A stretch of 9,354 bases of DNA from Alphaproteobacteria bacterium (GCA_019241915.1 JAFAWI010000246.1:1-9354), one strand, 5' to 3'; shown: positions 1 through 7,488, counted from the stretch's first letter. Notes: a model not told the origin generated them from the sequence alone. Translations and numbers: made by a program.

Positions 1-1503
1 ATGATTCCGGCCGACGCGCCGCCGAGCTTTGACGGGCATCGCGAGGAGACCTACGCGACAGTCCATTCGGTGGCGCCGTATTACAGCGTCTTGCTCCGCA
101 TCAACCCGCAAAACCCGTCCTCGACCACCGATTTCGTCTGCGATCTCTGTACGGAAATCCCCAAGCCGACCGGTGAGGGCAAGACCTACACCTTCAAGAT
201 CCGCGACGGCGTGAAGTTTCAGGACGGCAATCCGCTGACCGCTGCGGATGTGGCGGCGAGCTGGAACGAAATCGCCTTTCCGCCGGAAGGCGTGCTGAGC
301 GCGCGCGGCAGCAACTACCGCGACCTGATCGAGAAAATCGAGTCGCCCGATCCGACAACCGTGGTGTTCAGCCTCAAGTTCGCCACCGGCGCCTTTTTGC
401 CGGCGCTGGCCGACCCGTTCGCCTTTGTCTACGAGAAGAAGATTCTCGACGATCCGGCCAGGGGCCCCCACTGGTATGAAAAGAATGTGATGGGGTCGGG
501 CCCCTTCTATTTCGACAGTTACGAGGCCGGCCAGGAAATCAAGGGGAAGAAGAACCCGGATTACTATGTCAAGGGGCTGCCCTATCTCGACGCCATCGTC
601 GGCATTTATGCACCGAAGCAGGCGACACGGGTCGATGCGATCCGCAGCGACCGGGCGCAGATGGAGTTCCGAGGCCTGCCGCCATCGGCCGTCGACGAGC
701 TGAAAAAAGCAGTCGGCGATCAGGTCGCCGAGCAAGAGAGCGACTGGAACTGCGGCAGCGACCTGTTTTTCAATGAGAAGAAGCCGCCGTTCGACGATGC
801 ACGCGTCCGGCGGGCGCTCAGTCTGGCGATCGACCGTTGGGGCGGGGCGCCGGCGCTGTCGAAAATCGCCATCGTCAAGACTGTGGGCGGCATCGTGTTT
901 CCGGGGTCGCCGCTCGCCGCCAACAAGGACGAGCTGTCATCCATGGCCGGTTTCTGGCCCGACATCGACAAATCGCGCACCGAAGCGAAAAAGCTGCTGC
1001 ACGAGGCGGGGGTCGACAACCTCAGCTTTGAGCTGCTCAACCGGGACGTCGACCAGCCTTACAAGTTTGTCGGCATTTGGCTCGTCGACCAGTGGTCGAA
1101 GATCGGCGTCAAGGTCACGCAAAAGGTGGTCCCGACGGGGCCGTGGTTCCAGGCCATGCGCTCGGGCGAGTTCGGCGTCGTGCACTACCCGATCTGCCAC
1201 AGCGTCGTGAACCCGGTGCTCGACATCCAGCCGTTCCTCGCCGGCAGCGCCGAGAACATGGGCGGCGTACCGGACGAGGAGGAGACCAGGCTCTACGAAA
1301 AGCTGCTGCACGAAACCGACACGCAGAAGCAGCATGAGGAGATGGTCGCTTTCGAGAAGTACGTGATGGACACGGCGGCCCATGCGACCGAGGTCATCTG
1401 GTGGAACCGGATCATTCCCTATCGCTCGTACGTCAAGGGCTTCAAGATCGGCCCGAGCCACTACCTCAACATGGACCTGGCGACGCTCTGGCTTGACAAA
1501 TAA
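1..1503 (+). CDS. ABC transporter substrate-binding protein, SBP family 5 (copy 1, 5'-partial)
   Basis: Periplasmic receptor of a DppA/OppA/NikA-class importer (SBP_bac_5), which captures a small ligand and hands it to the permease pair encoded downstream. The 500 visible residues contain the family landmarks: PLTAADVAASW (78-88), GSGPF (165-169), KNPDYY (184-189), FDDARVRRAL (264-273), QWSKIGVKVTQ (364-374) and the C-terminal PYRSYVKGFKIGPSHY. The ATG at base 1 is not the real start. It aligns with Met36 of the fourth copy, so a signal peptide and the KRGGTLTY segment (about 35 residues) lie left of the window. Cysteines are at visible residues 47 and 50 (C-x2-C), 251 and 399. It ends in TAA, 29 bases before the next copy, so co-transcription is likely. 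Specific to this copy is a slightly longer loop at DDPARGPHW (151-159). The family is certain by motif; the ligand cannot be read from the sequence. Confidence 0.93.
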   Translation: MIPADAPPSFDGHREETYATVHSVAPYYSVLLRINPQNPSSTTDFVCDLCTEIPKPTGEGKTYTFKIRDGVKFQDGNPLTAADVAASWNEIAFPPEGVLSARGSNYRDLIEKIESPDPTTVVFSLKFATGAFLPALADPFAFVYEKKILDDPARGPHWYEKNVMGSGPFYFDSYEAGQEIKGKKNPDYYVKGLPYLDAIVGIYAPKQATRVDAIRSDRAQMEFRGLPPSAVDELKKAVGDQVAEQESDWNCGSDLFFNEKKPPFDDARVRRALSLAIDRWGGAPALSKIAIVKTVGGIVFPGSPLAANKDELSSMAGFWPDIDKSRTEAKKLLHEAGVDNLSFELLNRDVDQPYKFVGIWLVDQWSKIGVKVTQKVVPTGPWFQAMRSGEFGVVHYPICHSVVNPVLDIQPFLAGSAENMGGVPDEEETRLYEKLLHETDTQKQHEEMVAFEKYVMDTAAHATEVIWWNRIIPYRSYVKGFKIGPSHYLNMDLATLWLDK

Positions 1504-1520
1504 GCCGCCGGGCCCGCAGC

Positions 1521-1526
1521 GGGGAG
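1521..1526 (+). promoter_or_regulatory. Ribosome binding site for SBP copy 2
   Basis: GGGGAG lies 6 bases before the ATG at 1533. It supports that start over the in-frame ATG at 1554, which has no purine-rich element at suitable distance. Confidence 0.6.
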
Positions 1527-1532
1527 CCGCCG

Positions 1533-3179
1533 ATGGCAACAAGAGCGCGAGCGATGCGGCGCCGCCGGCGAGCCCTCACCTATTGCTGTCGCCCATGCCT
1601 CGCTCTCGGCACGCTTGCGCCGCTGCTGCTGTCGCAGCCCCTTGCGGCCGATGAGATGCCGAAACGCGGCGGCACACTAACCTATCTCATTCCGGCCGAT
1701 GCACCGCCGAGCTTCGACGCGCACAAGGAGAGCACGTTCGCGACGGTGCATGGCTTCGCCCCCTTCTACAGCCAGCTGATCCGCATCAACCCCGACAACC
1801 CGGCGTCGACCACCGACATCGTCTGCGACCTGTGTACGGGGATGGCGCAGACCGACGGCGGCACGACCTGGACGTTCACGCTCCGTCAGGGGGTCAAATT
1901 CCACGACGGCACCCCGCTCACCGCGGCCGACGTCGCCGCGAGCTTCAACATGATCGCGTTTCCGCCGCAAGGTGTGCTCAGCCCGCGCGTCGCAAGCTTC
2001 CTGATGGTCGACAAGATCGAGGCAACGGACCCGCAGACAGTGGTGTTCCGTCTGAAATTCCCGACCGCGGCTTTTCTGCCGGCGACCGCGAGCCCGTTCA
2101 ACTGGATCTACGAAAAGGCGATCCTCGACAAGGACCCGCACTGGTACGAGAAAAACGTTATGGGCTCTGGCCCGTTCAAGTTCGTCGGCTACGAGACGGG
2201 GCAGTCGGTCAAAGGCGAACGCAACCCCGATTACTACGATCCGAAGCTGCCCTATCTCGACGGGTTTGTTGCGATCTATGCCGACAAGGAGGCGACGCGT
2301 GTCGCCGCGATCCGCTCCGACCGTGCGGCGCTCGAATTGCGCGGCATGCCGCCTTCGGGGCGAGACGAGTTGACCGGTGCGCTCGGCGACCAGATCGCTG
2401 TGCAGGAAGGCGATTGGGACGTCGGCAGCGCGGTCACTGTCAACCACGAGAAAAAGCCGTTCGACGACGTGCGGGTCCGGCGCGCGCTGTCGTTGGCGGT
2501 GGACCGTTGGGGGGGCGCGCCGCCGCTGTCGAAGATCGCGATCGTGCAGACCGTGGGAGGCTTGGTTTTTCCCGGTTCTCCGCTCGCCGCGACCAAGGCC
2601 GAGCTGGAGCAGATGGCGGGGTATTGGCCCGACATCGAGAAGTCGCGCGCCGAAGCGCGGCGGCTGCTCAAGGAGGCCGGGGCCGAAAACCTCTCGTTTG
2701 AGCTGCTCAACCGCAATGTCGACCAGCCGTATAAATATGTCGGCACTTGGCTGATCGACCAGTGGAGCAAGATCGGCTTGCGCGTGACGCAAAAAATGGT
2801 GCCGACCGCGCTGTGGTTCGACAGCATGCGCAACGGCGACTTCAGCGTCGTCGTCGAGGCGCCCGGCTACGGGATCGTCAACCCGGTGATCGACATCCAG
2901 AAGTTCTTGCCGGCTGCGCTTGCCGGGGAAAATTACGCGCGCTACGAGGATAAGCACGCGGTCGAGCTTTACGAGGCGTTGCTGCACGAGACCGACCCGG
3001 CGAAACAACGCGCGGCGATGCGCGCGTTCGACATCTACATGCTGGACATCCAGGCGCATGCGATGTTCGTGCTGTGGTGGCACCGGATCGTGCCTTATCG
3101 CAGCTACCTCAAGGGCTTCAAGATCGCCCCGACGCACTTCATCAACATGGATTTGGCGCGGCTTTGGCTCGACAAATAG
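1533..3179 (+). CDS. ABC transporter substrate-binding protein, SBP family 5 (copy 2, divergent cysteine pattern)
   Basis: A complete 548-residue SBP_bac_5 periplasmic receptor, paralogous to the copies on both sides. The N-terminus is unusual: an arginine-rich n-region (residues 4-13, including RRRRR at 9-13), then a hydrophobic stretch containing three cysteines (18, 19, 22) and a plausible signal peptidase site near PLAA/DE (37-41). It could be a Sec or Tat-like signal. No good lipobox is seen, since LTYC lacks the usual small residue before Cys. The mature part starts with KRGGTLTY (44-51) and has GSGPFKF (211-217), RNPDYY (230-235), DDVRVRRAL (311-319) and QWSKIGLRVTQ (410-420). The C-x2-C pair is kept (98, 101), but the two later cysteines of the other copies are replaced, by Val297 (in DWDVG) and Gly445 (in EAPGYGIVNP). 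The gap to the previous gene is 29 bases and to the next 35. The differences around the presumed ligand region suggest a different ligand range or stability from its neighbours (inference). Confidence 0.95.
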   Translation: MATRARAMRRRRRALTYCCRPCLALGTLAPLLLSQPLAADEMPKRGGTLTYLIPADAPPSFDAHKESTFATVHGFAPFYSQLIRINPDNPASTTDIVCDLCTGMAQTDGGTTWTFTLRQGVKFHDGTPLTAADVAASFNMIAFPPQGVLSPRVASFLMVDKIEATDPQTVVFRLKFPTAAFLPATASPFNWIYEKAILDKDPHWYEKNVMGSGPFKFVGYETGQSVKGERNPDYYDPKLPYLDGFVAIYADKEATRVAAIRSDRAALELRGMPPSGRDELTGALGDQIAVQEGDWDVGSAVTVNHEKKPFDDVRVRRALSLAVDRWGGAPPLSKIAIVQTVGGLVFPGSPLAATKAELEQMAGYWPDIEKSRAEARRLLKEAGAENLSFELLNRNVDQPYKYVGTWLIDQWSKIGLRVTQKMVPTALWFDSMRNGDFSVVVEAPGYGIVNPVIDIQKFLPAALAGENYARYEDKHAVELYEALLHETDPAKQRAAMRAFDIYMLDIQAHAMFVLWWHRIVPYRSYLKGFKIAPTHFINMDLARLWLDK

Positions 3180-3203
3180 ACCGCGGCGAAATTACAGGCG
3201 AGC

Positions 3204-3210
3204 AGGGGGA
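3204..3210 (+). promoter_or_regulatory. Ribosome binding site deciding the start of SBP copy 3
   Basis: AGGGGGA sits 4 bases before the ATG at 3215. The same frame is open upstream to an ATG at 3074, inside the end of copy 2. The purine-rich site and the signal peptide that begins at 3215 fix the real start there. Confidence 0.65.
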
Positions 3211-3214
3211 TCGA

Positions 3215-4819
3215 ATGCTGAGGACGTTTGGCGGTTGGGCCGCGCTTGCGGCCGTGTTGATGGTGGCGCTTGCCGGGCCGGCGAGCACCGACGAGGCTCC
3301 CAAGCGTGGCGGCACGCTCACCTACATGATCCCGGCGGACGGGCCGCCGAGCTTCGATGCGCAGCGCGAGGAAACCTACGCCACGATCCATTCGGCAGCG
3401 CCGTACTATTCGACGTTGATCCGCGCCAATCCGATGGAGCCGGGCTCCCCCGACCTGGTGTGCGACCTGTGCACCGAGATGCCGAAGCCGACCGACGACG
3501 GCAAGACCTGGGCTTTCAAGCTGCGCCAAAACGTCAAATTCGCCGATGGCCAGCCGCTCACTTCGGCCGACGTCCTCGCCTCTTGGAAAAAGATCATCTG
3601 GCCGCCGGAGGGGACGGTCAGCCCGCGCGCCAGCAACTTTGTCATGGTCGACAGCGTCGACGCGCCCGACGCCTACACCGTCGTCTTTCACCTGAAATTC
3701 GCGACCGACGCGTTTCTTCCGGCGCTTGCCGACCCGTATGCCTGGATCTACAGCAAGGCCAAGCTCGACCAGGACATCCACTGGTACGAGAAGAATATCG
3801 ACGGCACCGGCCCCTTCAAATTCGTCAAATACGAGACCGGCCAGTCGATCGAGGGGGTCCGCAACCCGGACTATTTCCGTACCGGCCTGCCCTATCTCGA
3901 CGGGATCAAAGGCATTTTCGCAGACAAGCAGGTGACACGGGTAGAGGCAATCAAGAGCGATCAGGCGGCGATCGAATTCCGGGGCTTTCCGCCGACGGTG
4001 CGCGACGAATTGAAGGCGGCGCTGGGCGACAAGATTGACGTGCAGACGAGCGACTGGAACTGCGGCGGCCTGATCACGCCGAACCATAAGCGCAAACCGT
4101 TCGACGATCCGCGGGTGCGCCGCGCACTCACTTTGGCGATCGACCGCTGGGGATCGGCCGCCGATCTGTCGAAGATCGCGATCGTCCACACCGTCGGCGG
4201 GCTGACCTATCCGGGATCGCCGCTGGCGCCGACCAAGGACGAGCTCCAGCAGATTGCCGGCTTCTGGCCCGACATCGAAAAGTCCCGCGCCGAGGCCAAG
4301 CGCTTGCTGAAGGAGGCGGGGCAGGAGAACCTGAGCTTTACGCTGCTCAACCGCTCAACCGACCAGCCGTACAAGTATTACGGTATTTGGGTGGTCGACC
4401 AGTGGTCGAAGATCGGCGTCAAGGTCACCCAGCGCGTGCTGCCGACCGGACCATGGTTTGCCGCAATGCGCGCCGAAGATTTCGATATGACGGTCGAGGG
4501 AAATTGCCAGAACGTGGTCAATCCGCTTGCCGATGTCGGCAAGTACCTGCCGCACGCGATCTCCGAGGGAAACTACGGCAATTTCGACGACCAGCATGAG
4601 ATCGACCTGTACAACGCGATGCTTCGCGAGCTGGACAAGACCAAGCAGAAGCAGAAGCTGCTTGAATTCAATAAATATGTGCTGGACGACCAGGCGCACG
4701 GCATCTTCCTGTTATGGTGGCAGCGGATCGTCCCGTATCGTGCATACGTCAAGGGCTGGAAAATCGGCCCCAGCCATTACGTCAACCAGGATCTGGCGAC
4801 GGTCTGGCTGGACAAGTGA
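3215..4819 (+). CDS. ABC transporter substrate-binding protein, SBP family 5 (copy 3)
   Basis: A complete 534-residue periplasmic receptor of the DppA/OppA class. The start at 3215 gives a normal Sec signal peptide: MLRTFGGW, a hydrophobic core at about residues 9-21, and likely cleavage around GPAS/TDE (21-27). The shared mature start APKRGGTLTY (28-37) follows. Family landmarks are PLTSADVLASW (114-124), GTGPFKF (197-203), RNPDYF (216-221), DDPRVRRAL (297-305), QWSKIGVKVTQ (397-407) and PYRAYVKGWKIGPSHY (507-522). Cysteines are at 83 and 86 (C-x2-C), 283 (DWNCGG) and 431 (EGNCQNVVNP). The C-terminal segment resembles copy 4 most (KGWK, QDLATVWLD), whereas copies 1 and 2 share KGFK and MDLA-LWLDK. 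It lies 35 bases after copy 2 and 33 bases before copy 4, so it is almost certainly in the same transcript. The ligand is unknown. Confidence 0.95.
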   Translation: MLRTFGGWAALAAVLMVALAGPASTDEAPKRGGTLTYMIPADGPPSFDAQREETYATIHSAAPYYSTLIRANPMEPGSPDLVCDLCTEMPKPTDDGKTWAFKLRQNVKFADGQPLTSADVLASWKKIIWPPEGTVSPRASNFVMVDSVDAPDAYTVVFHLKFATDAFLPALADPYAWIYSKAKLDQDIHWYEKNIDGTGPFKFVKYETGQSIEGVRNPDYFRTGLPYLDGIKGIFADKQVTRVEAIKSDQAAIEFRGFPPTVRDELKAALGDKIDVQTSDWNCGGLITPNHKRKPFDDPRVRRALTLAIDRWGSAADLSKIAIVHTVGGLTYPGSPLAPTKDELQQIAGFWPDIEKSRAEAKRLLKEAGQENLSFTLLNRSTDQPYKYYGIWVVDQWSKIGVKVTQRVLPTGPWFAAMRAEDFDMTVEGNCQNVVNPLADVGKYLPHAISEGNYGNFDDQHEIDLYNAMLRELDKTKQKQKLLEFNKYVLDDQAHGIFLLWWQRIVPYRAYVKGWKIGPSHYVNQDLATVWLDK

Positions 4820-4840
4820 GATAAGAAATATCGAAGGGCG

Positions 4841-4848
4841 AGGAGGTG
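4841..4848 (+). promoter_or_regulatory. Strong ribosome binding site for SBP copy 4
   Basis: AGGAGGTG is a near-perfect Shine-Dalgarno sequence, with AGGAGG ending 6 bases before the ATG at 4853. It is the best site in the whole block and suggests copy 4 is the most efficiently translated receptor (inference). Confidence 0.8.
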
Positions 4849-4852
4849 GGCG

Positions 4853-6454
4853 ATGAAGATTGCAGTGCGCGCAGCCCTCGCTATCGCGGCGACGGCATTA
4901 TTGGCCGATGCAGGCCAGGCGGCCGAGAGCCCGAAACGCGGCGGGACGCTGACCTATATGATCCCGTCCGATGCGCCGCCGAGCCTCGACGGCCACCGCG
5001 AGACCACCTATGCGACGGCGCACACCGCCGCGCCGTTCTACAGCGTGCTGATCCGCATCAATCCCGATAATCCGGCATCGACCACGGACTTCGTCTGCGA
5101 TCTATGCACCGAGATGCCGCAGCCGACCGATGCCGGCAAGACCTATACTTTCAGGATCAGAGACGGGGTCAAATTCCACGACGGCACCCCACTGACCGCG
5201 GCCGACGTCACCAAAAGTTGGCAGGAAATCGTGTTTCCCGACGAGGGTCTTCTCAGCCCGCGCCAGTCGAACTTCATGATGGTCGACAAGATCAAGGCGC
5301 CGGACCCGACCACTGTCGTGTTCAGCCTGAAATACGCCACGACCGCGTTCCTGCCGGCGCTCGCGGATCCCTACGCCTGGATTTACGAGAAGGCGATCCT
5401 CGACAAGGATCCGCACTGGTACGAGAAAAACGTGATGGGCTCCGGCCCGTTCAAATTCGCGGGCTACGAGACCGGGCAATCGATCGAAGGGGTGCGCAAT
5501 CCCGACTATTACCGCCAGGGGCAGCCCTATCTCGACGGCTTCAAAGGCATCTACGCGGCAAAGCAGGCGACGCGCATCGACGCGCTGCGCTCGGACCGGG
5601 CCTCGATCGAGTTCCGCGGCCTGCCGCCGGCGGCGCGCGACGAACTGAAAGCCGCGCTCGGCGACCAGATCGCGGTGCAGGAAAGCGATTGGAACTGCGG
5701 CAGCGTCGTCACCATCAACGAAAAGGTGAAGCCGTTCGACGACGTGCGGGTGCGGCGTGCGCTGACCCTGGCGATCGACCGCTGGAATGGCGTGCCGGCG
5801 CTGTCGAAGATAGCCGACGTGCGGACGGTTGGCAGCATCGTCTTCCCCGGCGATCCGCTGGCACCCAACAAGGACGAGTTGACCACGATCGCCGGCTTCG
5901 GCACCGACATCGAAAAATCGCGGGCTGAGGCGAAACGGCTGCTGAAGGAGGCCGGGCAGGAAAATTTGAGCTTCGAGATGCTCAACCGCGATGTCGACCA
6001 GCCGTACAAATACGTCGGCATCTGGGCGGTCGACCAATGGAGCAAGATCGGCATCAAGGTCACGCAAAAGATGATGCCGACCGGGCCGTGGATGGAAACC
6101 GAGCGCGCCGGCAATTTTTCTGTCGATCTGCAGGCCAACTGCCACGCCGTGGTCAACCCGCTGATCGACGTGCAGCCCTACCTGCCGAGCTCGGTCAGCG
6201 CACAGAACTACGGCAATTACGAAGACTCCGAGGAAATGGCGCTCTACGGCAAGGCGCTGCACGAAACCGACCCGCAGAAGCAGCACGAGGCGATGTTCCG
6301 CTTTGCCAAGCACGTCATGGATACTCAGGCTCACAAGCTTATGATGGCGTGGTGGTACCGGATCGTGCCATACCGGGCCTACGTCAAAGGCTGGAAGATC
6401 AGCCCGAGCCACTACATCAACCAGGACCTTGCGACGGTCTGGCTCGACCGCTAA
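4853..6454 (+). CDS. ABC transporter substrate-binding protein, SBP family 5 (copy 4)
   Basis: A complete 533-residue periplasmic receptor, close to the usual DppA length. The N-terminus MKIAVRAALAIAATALLADA is a clean Sec signal peptide, with likely cleavage after GQA or GQAA (21-24) and the mature protein beginning ESPKRGGTLTY. Motifs in order: PLTAADVTKSW (113-123), GSGPFKF (196-202), RNPDYY (215-220), DDVRVRRAL (296-304), QWSKIGIKVTQ (395-405) and PYRAYVKGWKISPSHY (506-521). Cysteines are at 82 and 85 (C-x2-C), 282 (DWNCGS) and 430 (ANCHAVVNP). It is the receptor nearest the permease genes, which start 37 bases after its stop, and it has the strongest ribosome binding site, so it may be the principal receptor (inference). 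A middle region (residues 174-205) is very like copy 2 in both protein and DNA, while the C-terminus is closest to copy 3. The family assignment is firm; the ligand is open (peptide, opine or another small molecule). Confidence 0.96.
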   Translation: MKIAVRAALAIAATALLADAGQAAESPKRGGTLTYMIPSDAPPSLDGHRETTYATAHTAAPFYSVLIRINPDNPASTTDFVCDLCTEMPQPTDAGKTYTFRIRDGVKFHDGTPLTAADVTKSWQEIVFPDEGLLSPRQSNFMMVDKIKAPDPTTVVFSLKYATTAFLPALADPYAWIYEKAILDKDPHWYEKNVMGSGPFKFAGYETGQSIEGVRNPDYYRQGQPYLDGFKGIYAAKQATRIDALRSDRASIEFRGLPPAARDELKAALGDQIAVQESDWNCGSVVTINEKVKPFDDVRVRRALTLAIDRWNGVPALSKIADVRTVGSIVFPGDPLAPNKDELTTIAGFGTDIEKSRAEAKRLLKEAGQENLSFEMLNRDVDQPYKYVGIWAVDQWSKIGIKVTQKMMPTGPWMETERAGNFSVDLQANCHAVVNPLIDVQPYLPSSVSAQNYGNYEDSEEMALYGKALHETDPQKQHEAMFRFAKHVMDTQAHKLMMAWWYRIVPYRAYVKGWKISPSHYINQDLATVWLDR

Positions 6455-6491
6455 GCAGGCAAACGCCAGCAGGGAGACGCGCGAAAAGCCG

Positions 6492-7463
6492 ATGCACCGT
6501 TATCTCGTGAGCCGCGTCCTGCTGGTGTTCCCCACGCTGCTCGGGGCCGCGGCGCTGGTGTTTATTCTGATGCGGCTCATTCCGGGCGACATCTGCCTGG
6601 TGCGACTCGGCTCGGGCGGCACCAGCTTCAGCGCCGCGGCGCTTGCCGCCTGCCATGCCGAGATCGGCATCGACCGGCCGTGGTGGTTGCAATTCCTCGA
6701 TTTTATCTGGGGCCTCGCACGGTTCGATTTCGGGACCTCGATGTGGTCGGGCAAGCCGGTCATCCAGGAAATCGCCAGCCGTTTCCCGGTCTCCCTCGAG
6801 GTCGCCGTGATGGCGACGCTGATCGCGATTGCGATCGCCATTCCGCTCGGGACGATCTCGGCGCTGAAGCAGAATACTTGGATCGACCTCGCGGTTCGCA
6901 CCTTCTCGATCGCGGGCATCGCGACGCCGTCGTTCTGGCTCGGCATCATGTCGATCCTGCTGGTCCTCGACCTGACACAAGCGATCAGCGGACACCCGTG
7001 GATGCCGTCGATCGACTATGTGCCGCTGTGGAAAGACCCGATCCGCAACCTCAGCATCGTGATGCTGCCGGCGATCACCGTCGGCTACCGTTATGCCGCG
7101 GTGTCGATGCGGATGACGCGCTCGGCGATGCTCGAAGTTCTGCGCGAGGACTATATCCGTACCGCGCGCGCCAAGGGCCTTCTCGAAAAGATCGTCATCA
7201 ATCGGCACGCATTGAAGAATGCGCTGTTGCCGGTCGTGACTGTGATCGGCATCGAGTTCGCGTTTCTGATCGGCGGCCTCGTCGTCACCGAGCAGGTGTT
7301 CAACCTCAACGGCATCGGCCGGCTGATGGTGCTGTCGGTACAAAACCAGGACTACACACTGACCCAGGCCCTGGTCATGCTCGTCGTTACCATCGCCATC
7401 GTCAGCAACATGCTCGTCGATCTGTTCTACGCGTGGCTCGACCCGCGCATCCGCCTCGCCTGA
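6492..7463 (+). CDS. ABC transporter permease, DppB/OppB type
   Basis: One of the two inner-membrane channel subunits of the importer (BPD_transp_1 fold), 323 residues. The N-terminus MHRYLVSRVLLVFPTLLG is typical of DppB-type subunits. About six membrane segments are seen, near residues 9-29, 103-123, 138-160, 188-206, 248-270 and 291-315. The cytoplasmic EAA loop that contacts the ATPases is at 220-247, with key residues D220, Y221, A225, A227, G229 and the ending NALLP. The C-terminus WLDPRIRLA is characteristic. The frame is also open back to a TTG at 6429 inside copy 4, but the ATG at 6492 fits the family N-terminus. The ribosome binding site is poor: AGGGAG at 6471-6476 is 15 bases from the ATG, which may lower permease output relative to the receptors. 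Odd: two cysteines (35 and 54) lie in the large first periplasmic loop. The next permease gene follows after 25 bases. The transported substrate is not determined. Confidence 0.95.
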   Translation: MHRYLVSRVLLVFPTLLGAAALVFILMRLIPGDICLVRLGSGGTSFSAAALAACHAEIGIDRPWWLQFLDFIWGLARFDFGTSMWSGKPVIQEIASRFPVSLEVAVMATLIAIAIAIPLGTISALKQNTWIDLAVRTFSIAGIATPSFWLGIMSILLVLDLTQAISGHPWMPSIDYVPLWKDPIRNLSIVMLPAITVGYRYAAVSMRMTRSAMLEVLREDYIRTARAKGLLEKIVINRHALKNALLPVVTVIGIEFAFLIGGLVVTEQVFNLNGIGRLMVLSVQNQDYTLTQALVMLVVTIAIVSNMLVDLFYAWLDPRIRLA

Positions 7464-7488
7464 CCCAAGCGCGCCGAGACTTCGCCCG

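Noticed and set aside
1..3. ATG at the first base as the start of copy 1
   Set aside because: It aligns with an internal Met (TYMIP) of the paralogs. The signal peptide and KRGGT segment are missing, so the gene is clipped by the window edge.
1677..3137. Long open frame on the minus strand opposite copy 2, with similar ones at 3104-4189, 5102-6412 and 6417-7613
   Set aside because: They are Arg/Asp/Val-rich antisense shadows of GC-rich genes, without motifs, and each lies opposite a gene with clear family signatures.
3074..3214. N-terminal extension of copy 3 to an ATG at 3074
   Set aside because: It would overlap the end of copy 2 by over 100 bases and precede a normal signal peptide. The ribosome binding site at 3204-3210 supports the ATG at 3215.
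2920..4038. Long plus-strand frame spanning the junction of copies 2 and 3
   Set aside because: It is an Arg/Ser-rich out-of-frame reading of two well-supported genes and shows no domain.
1890..5190. Repeated DNA between copies as a mobile element or direct repeat
   Set aside because: The similarity is gene paralogy in coding frame. No terminal inverted repeats, transposase or target duplications are seen.
6429..6491. Start of the DppB-type permease at TTG 6429
   Set aside because: It would overlap copy 4 and add a polar segment not expected in the family. The ATG at 6492 gives the typical N-terminus.
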